The notes below the pieces were generated by a model, which saw only the letters and a program-made list of their open reading frames with translations, was not told the DNA's origin and did not search any database. Shown here in pieces: positions 1 through 5,690 of a DNA stretch of 5,690 nt; position 1 is the first letter of the stretch; every line of letters starts with the position of its first letter. Origin of the DNA: an uncultured delta proteobacterium (GTDB taxonomy: Bacteria; Myxococcota_A; Polyangia; Polyangiales; Polyangiaceae); assembly GCA_903893335.1 (NCBI GenBank), contig CAITLX010000855.1, positions 1 to 5,690 on the forward strand, in the 5' to 3' direction. The position numbers were made by a program, and so were the translations under genes.

Positions 1-806
1 CGCACCGCCTCGATCGCAGGAGCGGGCCCCACGACGTGGCCGATGCGCACCCCCGCGAGCGCGTGGCTCTTGGATAACGAGCCCACCACCAGCGTGCGCT
101 CGCGCATGCCGCGCAGCGCGGCGATCGACGCGTGCGGGCGCGCGAAGGCGTAGTCGGCGTACACCTCGTCGGCGAACACCCAGAGGTCGCGCTCGACGGC
201 GAGCGCCGCCATCGCCGCGAGGTCGGCGGGGCGCATGACGCGGCCGTCGGGGTTGTTGGGCGACACGAAGTAGAGCGCGCGCGTGCGCGGCGTCACGCGC
301 GCGCGAAGCAGCGCGCCGACGTCGAGGGACGGATCGGCGAGCAGGCGCTGGCTGACCGGCACCTCCACCGGAACGCCGCCCGCAGCCGTGAGCACCCCGA
401 AGGCGAGCGGCCAGCAGGGCGTCGCGACGAGCACCTCGTCACCCGGGTCGAGCACCGCGCGCGCTGCGGCGACGAGCCCGTGCGTCGCGCCGCAGGCGAT
501 GGCCACATGCCGCGCGCCGTCGACGTCGGCGAGCGCGCCGCCGAGTGGGCGCACGCGCCCGGCGATGGCGTCGCGCAGCCGCGCGTCACCCGCGATGGCG
601 CCGTAGGTGGCCAGCGCCGCCACGTCGTCGGCGGCCGCGCGCGCGACCGCCACGCGGGCGGCCTCGGGGGGCGCGATCGCGCTGTCGCCGATCTGCAAGG
701 GAACGAGCGCGCCCCCCGAGGCGAGGTGCGCGTCGATGCGCGGCTGGAGCCGCGCGAACACGCTGGCGCGGATGGACGCGACGGACCGGGCGAGCGCGGG
801 GGGCAT
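1..806 (-). CDS. PLP-dependent class I/II aminotransferase, N-terminal part (C-terminus beyond window)
   Basis: This is a fold-type I pyridoxal-phosphate aminotransferase of the aspartate aminotransferase superfamily, a cytosolic enzyme that transfers an amino group to a 2-oxo acid. The reading frame is open from the ATG at 806 to the left edge, giving 268 codons. The cofactor-binding landmarks appear in the usual order. SPNNPDG lies at about residues 182-188, with the conserved Asn at 185. VFADEVYADY carries Asp213, which pairs with the PLP ring nitrogen, and Tyr216. SLSKSHALAGVRIG carries the Schiff-base Lys246 and the phosphate-binding Arg254, eight residues on, as the family expects. A glycine-rich ACGATHG stretch near residue 106 fits the start of the PLP-binding domain. 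The protein begins MPPALARSV; there is no strong ribosome binding site. Leu244, beside the catalytic Lys, uses the TTA codon, rare at this GC content. The small domain and substrate-specificity residues lie outside the window, so the substrate is unknown. It is divergent from the glycosyltransferase at 883. The class call is firm, the exact start less so. Confidence 0.9.
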   Translation of the reverse strand, partial: MPPALARSVASIRASVFARLQPRIDAHLASGGALVPLQIGDSAIAPPEAARVAVARAAADDVAALATYGAIAGDARLRDAIAGRVRPLGGALADVDGARHVAIACGATHGLVAAARAVLDPGDEVLVATPCWPLAFGVLTAAGGVPVEVPVSQRLLADPSLDVGALLRARVTPRTRALYFVSPNNPDGRVMRPADLAAMAALAVERDLWVFADEVYADYAFARPHASIAALRGMRERTLVVGSLSKSHALAGVRIGHVVGPAPAIEAV

Positions 807-882
807 CTGGTCCCAGTGTGTCGTGGCTGCCTCGCGCGCCGCAAGCTGGCGCGCGAGCGATGGGCCGTGTACCCAGGGTGTC
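807..882. promoter_or_regulatory. Divergent intergenic control region between aminotransferase and glycosyltransferase
   Basis: This 76-bp gap separates the two divergent start codons, so both promoters must lie in it or in the gene ends. It contains a perfect inverted repeat at its centre and two copies of a 14-bp direct repeat near its ends, listed separately. CTGGTCCCAG at 807-816 is a further short palindrome immediately upstream of the aminotransferase ATG. I see no convincing -35/-10 pair in either direction. That the region holds regulatory sites is inferred from the divergent layout and the repeats. Confidence 0.55.
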
Positions 883-885
883 GTG
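812..885. repeat. Near-perfect 14-bp direct repeat, two copies exactly 60 bp apart
   Basis: CCCAGTGTGTCGTG at 812-825 recurs as CCCAGGGTGTCGTG at 872-885, with 13 of 14 bases identical. The copies flank the central inverted repeat. The second copy ends in the GTG chosen as the glycosyltransferase start; the first ends in an in-frame GTG 20 codons upstream. The arrangement could be paired binding sites for a regulator or a small duplication of a start region. No transposon-like feature accompanies it. Confidence 0.55.
831..857. repeat. Perfect 10-bp inverted repeat, candidate operator or hairpin
   Basis: The left arm CTCGCGCGCC (831-840) and right arm GGCGCGCGAG (848-857) are exact reverse complements separated by 7 bp (GCAAGCT). 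The element lies 24 nt from the aminotransferase ATG and 25 nt from the glycosyltransferase GTG, so it is centred in the divergent gap. This placement suits a dimeric regulator acting on both promoters. It could also fold as a GC-rich hairpin in either 5' leader. There is no T-tract, so it is unlikely to be an intrinsic terminator. The repeat is seen directly; the operator role is inferred. Confidence 0.6.
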
Positions 886-2478
886 CGCGAGCGCCTAGCC
901 GGAATTTCAGCCTGCCTCATCGTCAAGGACGAGCAGGCGCACCTGCCGCGCTGCCTCGCGTCGCTCCGACCGCATGTCTCCGAGATCCGTGTGCTCGACA
1001 CCGGCTCGACCGACGACTCCGTCGCGATCGCCCGCGGGTTCGGCGCCGAGGTGAGCTCGTTCGCCTGGTGCGACGACTTCGCGGCGGCGCGCAACGCGTC
1101 CATCGCGGGGGCGCGTCACGAGTGGCTGCTCGTCGTGGACGCCGACGAGGAGCTGGCGCCGGGGGCCGAGGAGCCCCTGCGGCTCGCCGTCGCCGACGCC
1201 TCGCGCCTCGCCTGGCTGGTCGCGCGCGACGATCTGCGCGTCGATGGCAGCGCCGACCGGATCCTGTTGCCCCGCCTGCTGCGCAACGTCGAAGGCATCG
1301 CCTACGCGCGACCGGTCCACGAGGACCCGATGGACAGCCTCTTCGCGCTCGGCGTCCGTTCGCTCGACGACTCGGGGGTTCACCTCCGCCACTACGGCTA
1401 CCTCCCCGAGGTGCTCGCGGTGCGCGACAAGGTCGCGCGCAACCTGAGGCTGCTGCGCGAGCACACGCGGGTCGCCCCCTCCGACGTCTACAGCGCGTAC
1501 AAGCTCGGCGCGACGCTGCTCGGCGCCGACCGGCAGGGCGAGCGCCTCGCCGCGTTCGAGCAGGCGTTCGCCCTCGCCGAGGCGCGCACGGACGCGGAGC
1601 GCGCCGAGCTGCCGTTCCTCCCGCTGCTCGGCGACGGTCTGGCCGCGTCGCTGCTCTGGCACGGCCACCTCGAGAGCGCGATCGTCGTGGCCGATCGGGC
1701 GCTCGAGTGGGCGCCGGACGAGCCTCAATTGCTCTACCGCCGGGGTGACCTCGCGGCCCGCGTGGGCGACGTCCCGCGCGCGACGCGCCTGCTCTGGGCG
1801 TCCATCAGGTCCGAGCGGGGCTCGCTCCTGGTCGGTGACGACCGCGCGGCGCGCAGCGTGCTGCCCGCCGCCTCGCTCGCGCGCCTGGCGCTCGCGCGCG
1901 GCGACGTCGGGACTGCGGAGCGGGCGCTCGAGATCGGCCTCGGGGCCGACCGTCACGATCTCGATCTGCGCGCCATCGAGGTGCAGACGCACTTTACCGC
2001 CGGGCGCGTGCTCGCCGCCACCAACTGCCTCTCCGCGCTCGTCGCCGAGGCTCCCCGCGCCGCGAGCGTCCACCTGTTCGCGGGCGACCTCGCCTGGGCG
2101 AAGAAGGACGCGGAGGGGGCGCGCGCCCTGTGGAGCGCCGCGTGCGCGCCGGGCGACGCGGGTCAGCTCGCGCGGGCGCGCGTGGGGCTCGCCGCGCTCG
2201 CGCTGGGAGACGAAGCGGGCGCGCGCGACGCGCTGGCCGAGGGCGTGGCGCGCGATGTCGATACGGCCGCGCTGCGGATCCTGATCGCGGCTGCCACGAA
2301 CGCTCCCTGCTCGATCGACCCGGCGTTCTCGGCCGACCGCCTGCTGGCCTGCATGGGCGCGCGCGTCACCGAGCTGCTCGCGCGGGGCGGGGAGCCCCCG
2401 GTGCTGGCCTTCGCCGCCGGGGCGCCGCGCTTCGCCGCGCTCGTGCCCGGCATCGAGCGGCTCGTCGTGCCCGGCTGA
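883..2478 (+). CDS. Family 2 glycosyltransferase with TPR-like C-terminal region
   Basis: This is a 531-residue cytosolic GT-A fold inverting glycosyltransferase that should transfer a sugar from a nucleotide-sugar donor; donor and acceptor are unknown. ISACLIVKDE (8-17) is the first Rossmann strand, LDTGSTDDS (38-46) the nucleotide-binding loop, and WCDDFAAARN (62-71) a motif of the SunS-like/TPR subgroup. VVDADEEL holds the metal-binding DAD at 86-88. VHED (145-148) and the H-x-GY segment at about 170-173, followed by K..RN..LL, are also typical of that subgroup. From about residue 200 to 510 the protein is Ala/Leu-rich, predicted helical and TPR-like (for example YSAYKLGATLL at 203), probably for acceptor or partner binding. 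There is no signal peptide or membrane segment. I chose the GTG at 883 because it lies just before the first strand and has AGGG at 875-878 four bases upstream; an in-frame GTG at 823 is the alternative. Reading farther upstream would overlap the opposing aminotransferase. Confidence 0.88.
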   Translation: MRERLAGISACLIVKDEQAHLPRCLASLRPHVSEIRVLDTGSTDDSVAIARGFGAEVSSFAWCDDFAAARNASIAGARHEWLLVVDADEELAPGAEEPLRLAVADASRLAWLVARDDLRVDGSADRILLPRLLRNVEGIAYARPVHEDPMDSLFALGVRSLDDSGVHLRHYGYLPEVLAVRDKVARNLRLLREHTRVAPSDVYSAYKLGATLLGADRQGERLAAFEQAFALAEARTDAERAELPFLPLLGDGLAASLLWHGHLESAIVVADRALEWAPDEPQLLYRRGDLAARVGDVPRATRLLWASIRSERGSLLVGDDRAARSVLPAASLARLALARGDVGTAERALEIGLGADRHDLDLRAIEVQTHFTAGRVLAATNCLSALVAEAPRAASVHLFAGDLAWAKKDAEGARALWSAACAPGDAGQLARARVGLAALALGDEAGARDALAEGVARDVDTAALRILIAAATNAPCSIDPAFSADRLLACMGARVTELLARGGEPPVLAFAAGAPRFAALVPGIERLVVPG

Positions 2479-2496
2479 CGGCTCACCTGGGCCGCA

Positions 2497-2526
2497 TTGT
2501 TTCCCGAGCGCCCGCCAGCGTAGTCT
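2497..2526 (+). promoter_or_regulatory. Candidate promoter with -10 box placed for a leaderless transcript
   Basis: TTGTTT (2497-2502) and TAGTCT (2521-2526) are separated by 18 bp and resemble sigma-70 -35 and -10 boxes. The -10 ends 6 nt before the GTG at 2533, so transcription would begin at or next to the start codon. No Shine-Dalgarno sequence lies in the 54-bp gap after the glycosyltransferase stop. The AT-richer stretch stands out from its surroundings. The promoter role is inferred. Confidence 0.5.
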
Positions 2527-2532
2527 GGTCCG

Positions 2533-4458
2533 GTGATCCGCCGTCTACTCTCGCTGTCTGTCGCGTCGATCGTCTCCCTGTCTGCGCTGGCGGCGGAGGC
2601 CTCGACCGGCACCTGCGACGTCAGCGCGGGCGACACGGGCGCGAGCGAGTTGGCCTGCCTCGCCGCGGTGACGGCGCTGGGCACGAACACCGTCGTCGAC
2701 GACGTGTTCCGCGACGCCAACGGCAAGACGGCCGATCAGCTACCGCTCTACGGCAAGCTGTCGAACGCGTTTCCGGGCTGCTCGACCGCGAACAACACCT
2801 GCAACGGCGACCTGTCGAGCAATCCGGGCGTCCCGTGGGTCAATTGCCAGAACAACTCGCGCGACTTCGCGACGGTGGCCTCGTACGTCGATGCGCTCGA
2901 CTGGCGCTACGCCAACCCCATCCGCATGCACGACGGACACGGCAGCGTCGGCGCGTGCCCCGACTGGGGCAGCCAGGTGGTCGATGGCGACACCGACGGC
3001 TACCACCCGTGGGAGGGAATGGTGTTCGACCTCGGCGGTCCGGCCAACAAGGTCGCGCTCTTCGCCATCAACGACCACGGTCCGCAGCCGTGCGAGTCGG
3101 TCGAGTACACGGCGTACCTGACCGATGACCCGTCGTCGCGCGACGTCATCGACGACCCGACGACGGTGGGGGCCGACCCGAGCAAGTGGAACCGCGCGAA
3201 GCTCTCGCAGATCTACCTCGAGGGCTGGCAGAAGGTGCGCGCCGCCGACGACCCCGGATTGAGCTACAGCATCGAGGCCGACTCGTTCACCACGGTCTGG
3301 TCGCTGCCGTGCGGCATCACCTTCCGCTACGTCGGCTTCTCGGCGGGCAACGACGGGCACGACCTGCCCGCCTGCCAGTTCGACTCGTACGACGCCGAGA
3401 TCGACGCCGTCGCCGGGCTCACCGAGCAGGGGGCGGGCGTCTGCCCCGACGCCGATCAGGATCACTACGTCGATTGCGCCTGCTCGGGCGCGCCCGCGGT
3501 GTGCGACTGCAACGACGCCGACCCCACCGTGCACCCCGGCGCCGCCGAGCCCTGCGACGCGCCCGACCTCGACTGCGACGGCAACGTGGGGGCCTGCGCG
3601 GGCAACCTCGTCTGCTTCGCGTCCGCCTGCGTCGCGACCTGCTCGGGCACGGGCGAGTTCTCGTCGTGCCCTCCGGGCGCGACCTGCACCCTGACCGACG
3701 TCGCGCGGCTCTGCGTCCCGGACGATTGCACCACCGGCGCGTGCCCCGCGGGCAGCGTCTGCGACGCCGCGACCAAGCAGTGCAAGCCGGCGTGCGCGGC
3801 CGTCGTCTGCCCCGCCTCGCAGGTGTGCAGCGACGGCAGGTGCATCGACCCCTGCGCCAACCTCCCGTGCCCCAACCAGCAGGTGTGCGACCTCGGCGTG
3901 TGCAGGCCGCGCTGCGATTGCTTCCACGGCGACGTCGGGTGCGTCGCGCCGAGCGTGTGCGACCGGAGGCCGGAGGCCATCTGCGTCGCTCCGTCGTGCG
4001 TCGGCGTCGATTGCGGCGCGGGCAAGCATTGCGACGACACGGGCGCCTGCGCGGGCGACTGCGACGGTGTCGCGTGCCCGGCCGGGCAGAAATGCGTCGT
4101 CACGCTCGGCGGCTGCGTCGGGCTCTGCGCCGACGTCACGTGCTCGGACGAGCTCACGTGCGACCCGCAGACGGGCCAGTGCATCGACGACCGGTGCCAG
4201 GGCGTGCAGTGCTTCGCCCCCGCGGTCTGCGCCGCGGGGCAATGCGTGCTCCCCGAGGGGGGCGCGGGCGACGCGAGCGTCGATGGCTCGGGGGGCGCGG
4301 GCGGCAGCCACGTCTCCACCGCGTCGGGCTACGACACCGGCAGCGGGAGCGGCTGCGGTTGCCGCGTCGCACCGAGCGGCCCCGGGGCTGCCGGCGGTGC
4401 GCTGGGCGCGCTCGCGGCGATGGGTGCGCTCGCGCTGCGACGGCGTCGGCGGGGGTAG
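2533..4458 (+). CDS. Secreted Cys-rich protein with MopE-like motif and MYXO-CTERM anchor
   Basis: This 641-residue exported protein is probably displayed on the outer surface. MIRRLLSLSV begins a Sec signal peptide cleaved near residue 23 (AEA before Ser) or after ALA at 20. Residues about 28-300 form a domain I cannot assign; it contains WEGMVFDLGG (from about 160), INDHGPQPCESVEYTAYL (179-196) and LPCGITFRYVGF (258-269), suggesting a beta-sandwich. DADQDHYVDC (306-315) and DCNDADPTVHPG then CDAPDLDCDGN (325-351) match the Asp/Cys putative metal-binding motif known from MopE-type proteins. Residues 399-571 are tandem Cys-rich repeats. A Gly/Ser linker (576-606) leads to GCGCRVA (607-613), a hydrophobic helix (618-635) and five arginines, the MYXO-CTERM signal thought to be processed by a CPBP-family myxosortase. 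The GTG start is supported by the signal peptide and the promoter-like box just upstream. The ligand or partner is unknown; adhesion or matrix roles are only possible. Confidence 0.92.
   Translation: MIRRLLSLSVASIVSLSALAAEASTGTCDVSAGDTGASELACLAAVTALGTNTVVDDVFRDANGKTADQLPLYGKLSNAFPGCSTANNTCNGDLSSNPGVPWVNCQNNSRDFATVASYVDALDWRYANPIRMHDGHGSVGACPDWGSQVVDGDTDGYHPWEGMVFDLGGPANKVALFAINDHGPQPCESVEYTAYLTDDPSSRDVIDDPTTVGADPSKWNRAKLSQIYLEGWQKVRAADDPGLSYSIEADSFTTVWSLPCGITFRYVGFSAGNDGHDLPACQFDSYDAEIDAVAGLTEQGAGVCPDADQDHYVDCACSGAPAVCDCNDADPTVHPGAAEPCDAPDLDCDGNVGACAGNLVCFASACVATCSGTGEFSSCPPGATCTLTDVARLCVPDDCTTGACPAGSVCDAATKQCKPACAAVVCPASQVCSDGRCIDPCANLPCPNQQVCDLGVCRPRCDCFHGDVGCVAPSVCDRRPEAICVAPSCVGVDCGAGKHCDDTGACAGDCDGVACPAGQKCVVTLGGCVGLCADVTCSDELTCDPQTGQCIDDRCQGVQCFAPAVCAAGQCVLPEGGAGDASVDGSGGAGGSHVSTASGYDTGSGSGCGCRVAPSGPGAAGGALGALAAMGALALRRRRRG
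3727..4245 (+). repeat. Tandem Cys-rich protein repeats within the MYXO-CTERM protein
   Basis: Eight consecutive modules start at Cys 399, 421, 441, 461, 489, 510, 532 and 555 and run to Cys571. The common spacing is C-x4-C-x5-C-x4-6-C, with 3 or 4 residues before the next module; typical cores read CPAGQKC or CPNQQVC. Module 4 (461-484) departs from the rule, with C-x-C-x6-C-x5-C-x7-C. The copies differ at DNA level, so this is an old, diverged array rather than recent slippage. Such modules normally form disulphide-bonded rigid stalks or binding surfaces outside the cell. Confidence 0.8.
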
Positions 4459-4462
4459 CGCA

Positions 4463-4490
4463 GGGGGCGCGGCGCGCACGACGCGGCCCC
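4463..4490 (+). terminator. GC-rich hairpin after the MYXO-CTERM gene, weak terminator candidate
   Basis: GGGGGCGCG (4463-4471) can pair with CGCGGCCCC (4482-4490), giving eight of nine pairs with one G-G mismatch and a 10-nt loop. It begins 4 nt after the stop codon at 4458. No T-tract follows, and GC-rich sequence forms hairpins by chance, so a termination role is uncertain. Confidence 0.25.
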
Positions 4491-4497
4491 GATCGGG

Positions 4498-4503
4498 TAT
4501 CGT
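4498..4503 (+). promoter_or_regulatory. Candidate -10 box (TATCGT) for a leaderless GH5 transcript
   Basis: TATCGT fits TANNNT and ends 6 nt before the ATG at 4510, the same spacing as TAGTCT before the GTG at 2533. No Shine-Dalgarno sequence precedes the ATG. I see no good -35 box at 17-18 bp upstream. The assignment rests on the shared spacing. Confidence 0.42.
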
Positions 4504-4509
4504 CGGGCC

Positions 4510-5690
4510 ATGAATCGCCCCGCCCAGGCACCCCTGCTGCTGGCCCTCCTCGCGCTCGGCGCCGGCTGCAGCGACGCGAGCGAGCCGAGCGCCGCTCCCG
4601 CCACCGTACCGGTCAAGGTCGTCGCTCCCGGCGGCGCGGTCTACCCCGCCGACGCGAGCGGTCGCGCCATGGTGCTCCGGGGCTGGGAGTTCTCGCGCGA
4701 CGCCTGCCCCGACGACCCGTTCGCCGACGCCGAGCGCGAGCTGCCGGCGATGGCCGCATTGGGGTACGACGCCGTGCGGGTCCCCATCAACTGGGAGTGC
4801 ATCGAGCCGACCGAGGGTCGCTACGACGAGGCCTACCTCGCCTCGTACGACCGGCTCTTCGCGAGCGCCGCTGCCGCGGGCGTCCTCTTGACCCCCGACC
4901 TCAATGCGCACTTCCCCGCCTGGATCCTCGAGAAGACCGGTCGTCAGAGGGTGAGCGACTCGCCGCTCTCGTCGCACGGCGACCCGCAGTTCATCGGCGC
5001 GTACGGGCTCGTGTACGACGACGCCGCCGTCCACGCGCACCTGCTCGAGGTCTGGCGCATGATGGCGCTGCGCTGGCGCGACGAGCCCGCGCTGTTCGGC
5101 TGGGACCTCTGGAACGAGCCCTGGTACGACCCCATCCCCACCGGCGCGTCGCTCGGCGACTTCGACGCGGCGATGGCCGCCGAGCAGACGAAGCTCACCC
5201 CCTGGTACCAGGACGTCACCGACGTGATCCGGGGCATCGACCGCCAGCACTGGATCTTGCTCGAGCCCTTCTGGGGCGGCGTCGCCAGCCTCGCGAAGCC
5301 GACGCGCCTGGGGGTCATTCACGATCCCGAGGGCAAGGTCGCGTATGCCCCCCACGTCTACGACCTCGCGATGGAGGCCGGTGGGGACTACGCGCCGGCG
5401 AGCCATTTCCTCGCCGACTACTGGCAAGCCGTGATCCGGTACCCTACCGAGCAATCGCTCCCCTTGCTCGTCTGGGAGTGGGGCCCGCGCGATCCGACGA
5501 CGCCGAACGCCGCCGCGTACGTGCAGGGTGTGCTCGACGGCATCGACGCCCACGCCGCCGGCAGCATGGCGTTCGCCTGGTGCAAGGGGCTCGGCGGCTG
5601 GTGCGGCCTCGACGCGAACGGTCACCCCGGCGGCGCCAACGCGGTGCTCGTCGGCGCGACCGCGCCGCGCATCGCGGGCACCCCGCTGCG
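4510..5690 (+). CDS. GH5 glycoside hydrolase, endoglycoceramidase-like probable lipoprotein (C-terminus beyond window)
   Basis: This is a retaining glycosidase with a GH5 (clan A) TIM barrel, open to the right edge after 393 codons. The N-terminus MNRPAQAPLLLALLALGAGC looks like a lipoprotein signal peptide with Cys20 as the lipidated residue; Gly at -3 is atypical for a lipobox. An Ala/Pro-rich linker follows. Barrel landmarks are RGWEFS (57-62), AVRVPINWE with Arg90, DLNAHF with His134, WDLWNEP with the acid/base Glu203, APHVYD with His282 and Tyr284, and LLVWEWGP with the nucleophile Glu323. The WNEPW and APHVYD motifs, and APRIAGTPL at about 385-393, resemble the start of the C-terminal domain of endoglycoceramidases (RPYPRAxAGTP type), which cleave the oligosaccharide from glycosphingolipids. 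Both catalytic glutamates are present, so it should be active. The substrate could instead be another beta-glucoside or beta-galactoside. The ATG at 4510 is supported by the signal peptide and the TATCGT box. Confidence 0.87.
   Translation, partial: MNRPAQAPLLLALLALGAGCSDASEPSAAPATVPVKVVAPGGAVYPADASGRAMVLRGWEFSRDACPDDPFADAERELPAMAALGYDAVRVPINWECIEPTEGRYDEAYLASYDRLFASAAAAGVLLTPDLNAHFPAWILEKTGRQRVSDSPLSSHGDPQFIGAYGLVYDDAAVHAHLLEVWRMMALRWRDEPALFGWDLWNEPWYDPIPTGASLGDFDAAMAAEQTKLTPWYQDVTDVIRGIDRQHWILLEPFWGGVASLAKPTRLGVIHDPEGKVAYAPHVYDLAMEAGGDYAPASHFLADYWQAVIRYPTEQSLPLLVWEWGPRDPTTPNAAAYVQGVLDGIDAHAAGSMAFAWCKGLGGWCGLDANGHPGGANAVLVGATAPRIAGTPL

Noticed and set aside
293..844. A 183-codon minus-strand frame beginning with TTG
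   Set aside because: It is out of frame with the aminotransferase, whose true frame contains SPNNPDG, VFADEVY and SLSK. This one is a shadow rich in Arg, Ser and Pro.
607..882. Upstream extension of the glycosyltransferase to an ATG at 607
   Set aside because: The extra 92 residues show no domain, would overlap the 5' end of the opposing aminotransferase by 200 bp and precede the natural first strand of the GT2 fold.
132..1748. A 538-codon plus-strand frame across the aminotransferase and glycosyltransferase
   Set aside because: It is Arg-rich with no domain, and conflicts with the aminotransferase on one strand and the GT2 frame on the other.
907..2073. A 388-codon minus-strand frame inside the glycosyltransferase
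   Set aside because: It is low-complexity and charged with no motif, antisense to a well-supported GT2 domain.
2441..2475. An 11-bp direct repeat TCGTGCCCGGC (2441-2451 and 2465-2475) at the end of the glycosyltransferase
   Set aside because: It encodes the repeated Val-Pro-Gly of the C-terminal residues and uses common codons, so coincidence is sufficient.
2130..3128. A 332-codon plus-strand frame bridging the glycosyltransferase and MYXO-CTERM genes
   Set aside because: It is Arg/Ala-rich without motifs and overlaps the coding frames of two supported genes.
3465..4319. A 284-codon minus-strand frame opposite the Cys repeats, rich in Ser, His, Thr and Gln
   Set aside because: Its repetitive composition is the antisense reflection of the Cys-repeat codons, and it has no independent motif or start signal.
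2740..5625. A 961-codon open frame on the minus strand spanning the MYXO-CTERM and GH5 genes
   Set aside because: Its translation is rich in Arg, Ala, Val and Gly with no recognisable motif, and it lies antisense to two genes with clear signal peptides and catalytic motifs. Long antisense frames are expected where third codon positions are nearly all G or C.

Overview
The window is very GC-rich, with strongly GC-biased third codon positions, and looks chromosomal. The protein at 2533-4458 ends in a MYXO-CTERM sorting signal (Cys-x-Cys motif, short hydrophobic helix, run of arginines). That signal is largely confined to Myxococcota, so I infer a myxobacterium or close relative. The window alone does not fix the genus.

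Layout, left to right. Positions 1-806 (minus strand, running off the left edge) hold the N-terminal two thirds or so of a PLP-dependent class I/II aminotransferase. Positions 807-882 are a 76-bp divergent promoter region. A perfect 10-bp inverted repeat sits at its exact centre, flanked by a near-perfect 14-bp direct repeat. Positions 883-2478 (plus) encode a family 2 glycosyltransferase fused to a long helical, TPR-like C-terminal part. Positions 2533-4458 (plus) encode an exported, cysteine-rich, surface-anchored protein: signal peptide, undescribed N-terminal domain, MopE-like Asp/Cys motif, tandem Cys repeats and the MYXO-CTERM tail. Positions 4510-5690 (plus, running off the right edge) encode a GH5 glycoside hydrolase resembling endoglycoceramidases, with a probable lipoprotein signal peptide.

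The two exported-protein genes share a start arrangement: a TANNNT hexamer exactly 6 nt before the start codon and no Shine-Dalgarno sequence. This suggests leaderless transcripts from their own promoters rather than one operon. The aminotransferase and glycosyltransferase share a divergent control region and may be co-regulated. Nothing in the sequence ties all four genes into one pathway. The common thread of the plus-strand genes is glycan chemistry and the cell surface: a glycosyltransferase, a surface-anchored Cys-rich protein and a secreted glycosidase. I found no RNA genes, mobile elements, CRISPR arrays or gene-free stretches over 300 bases. The most unusual items are the symmetric divergent control element, the repeated leaderless-start signature and the uncharacterised domain of the MYXO-CTERM protein.
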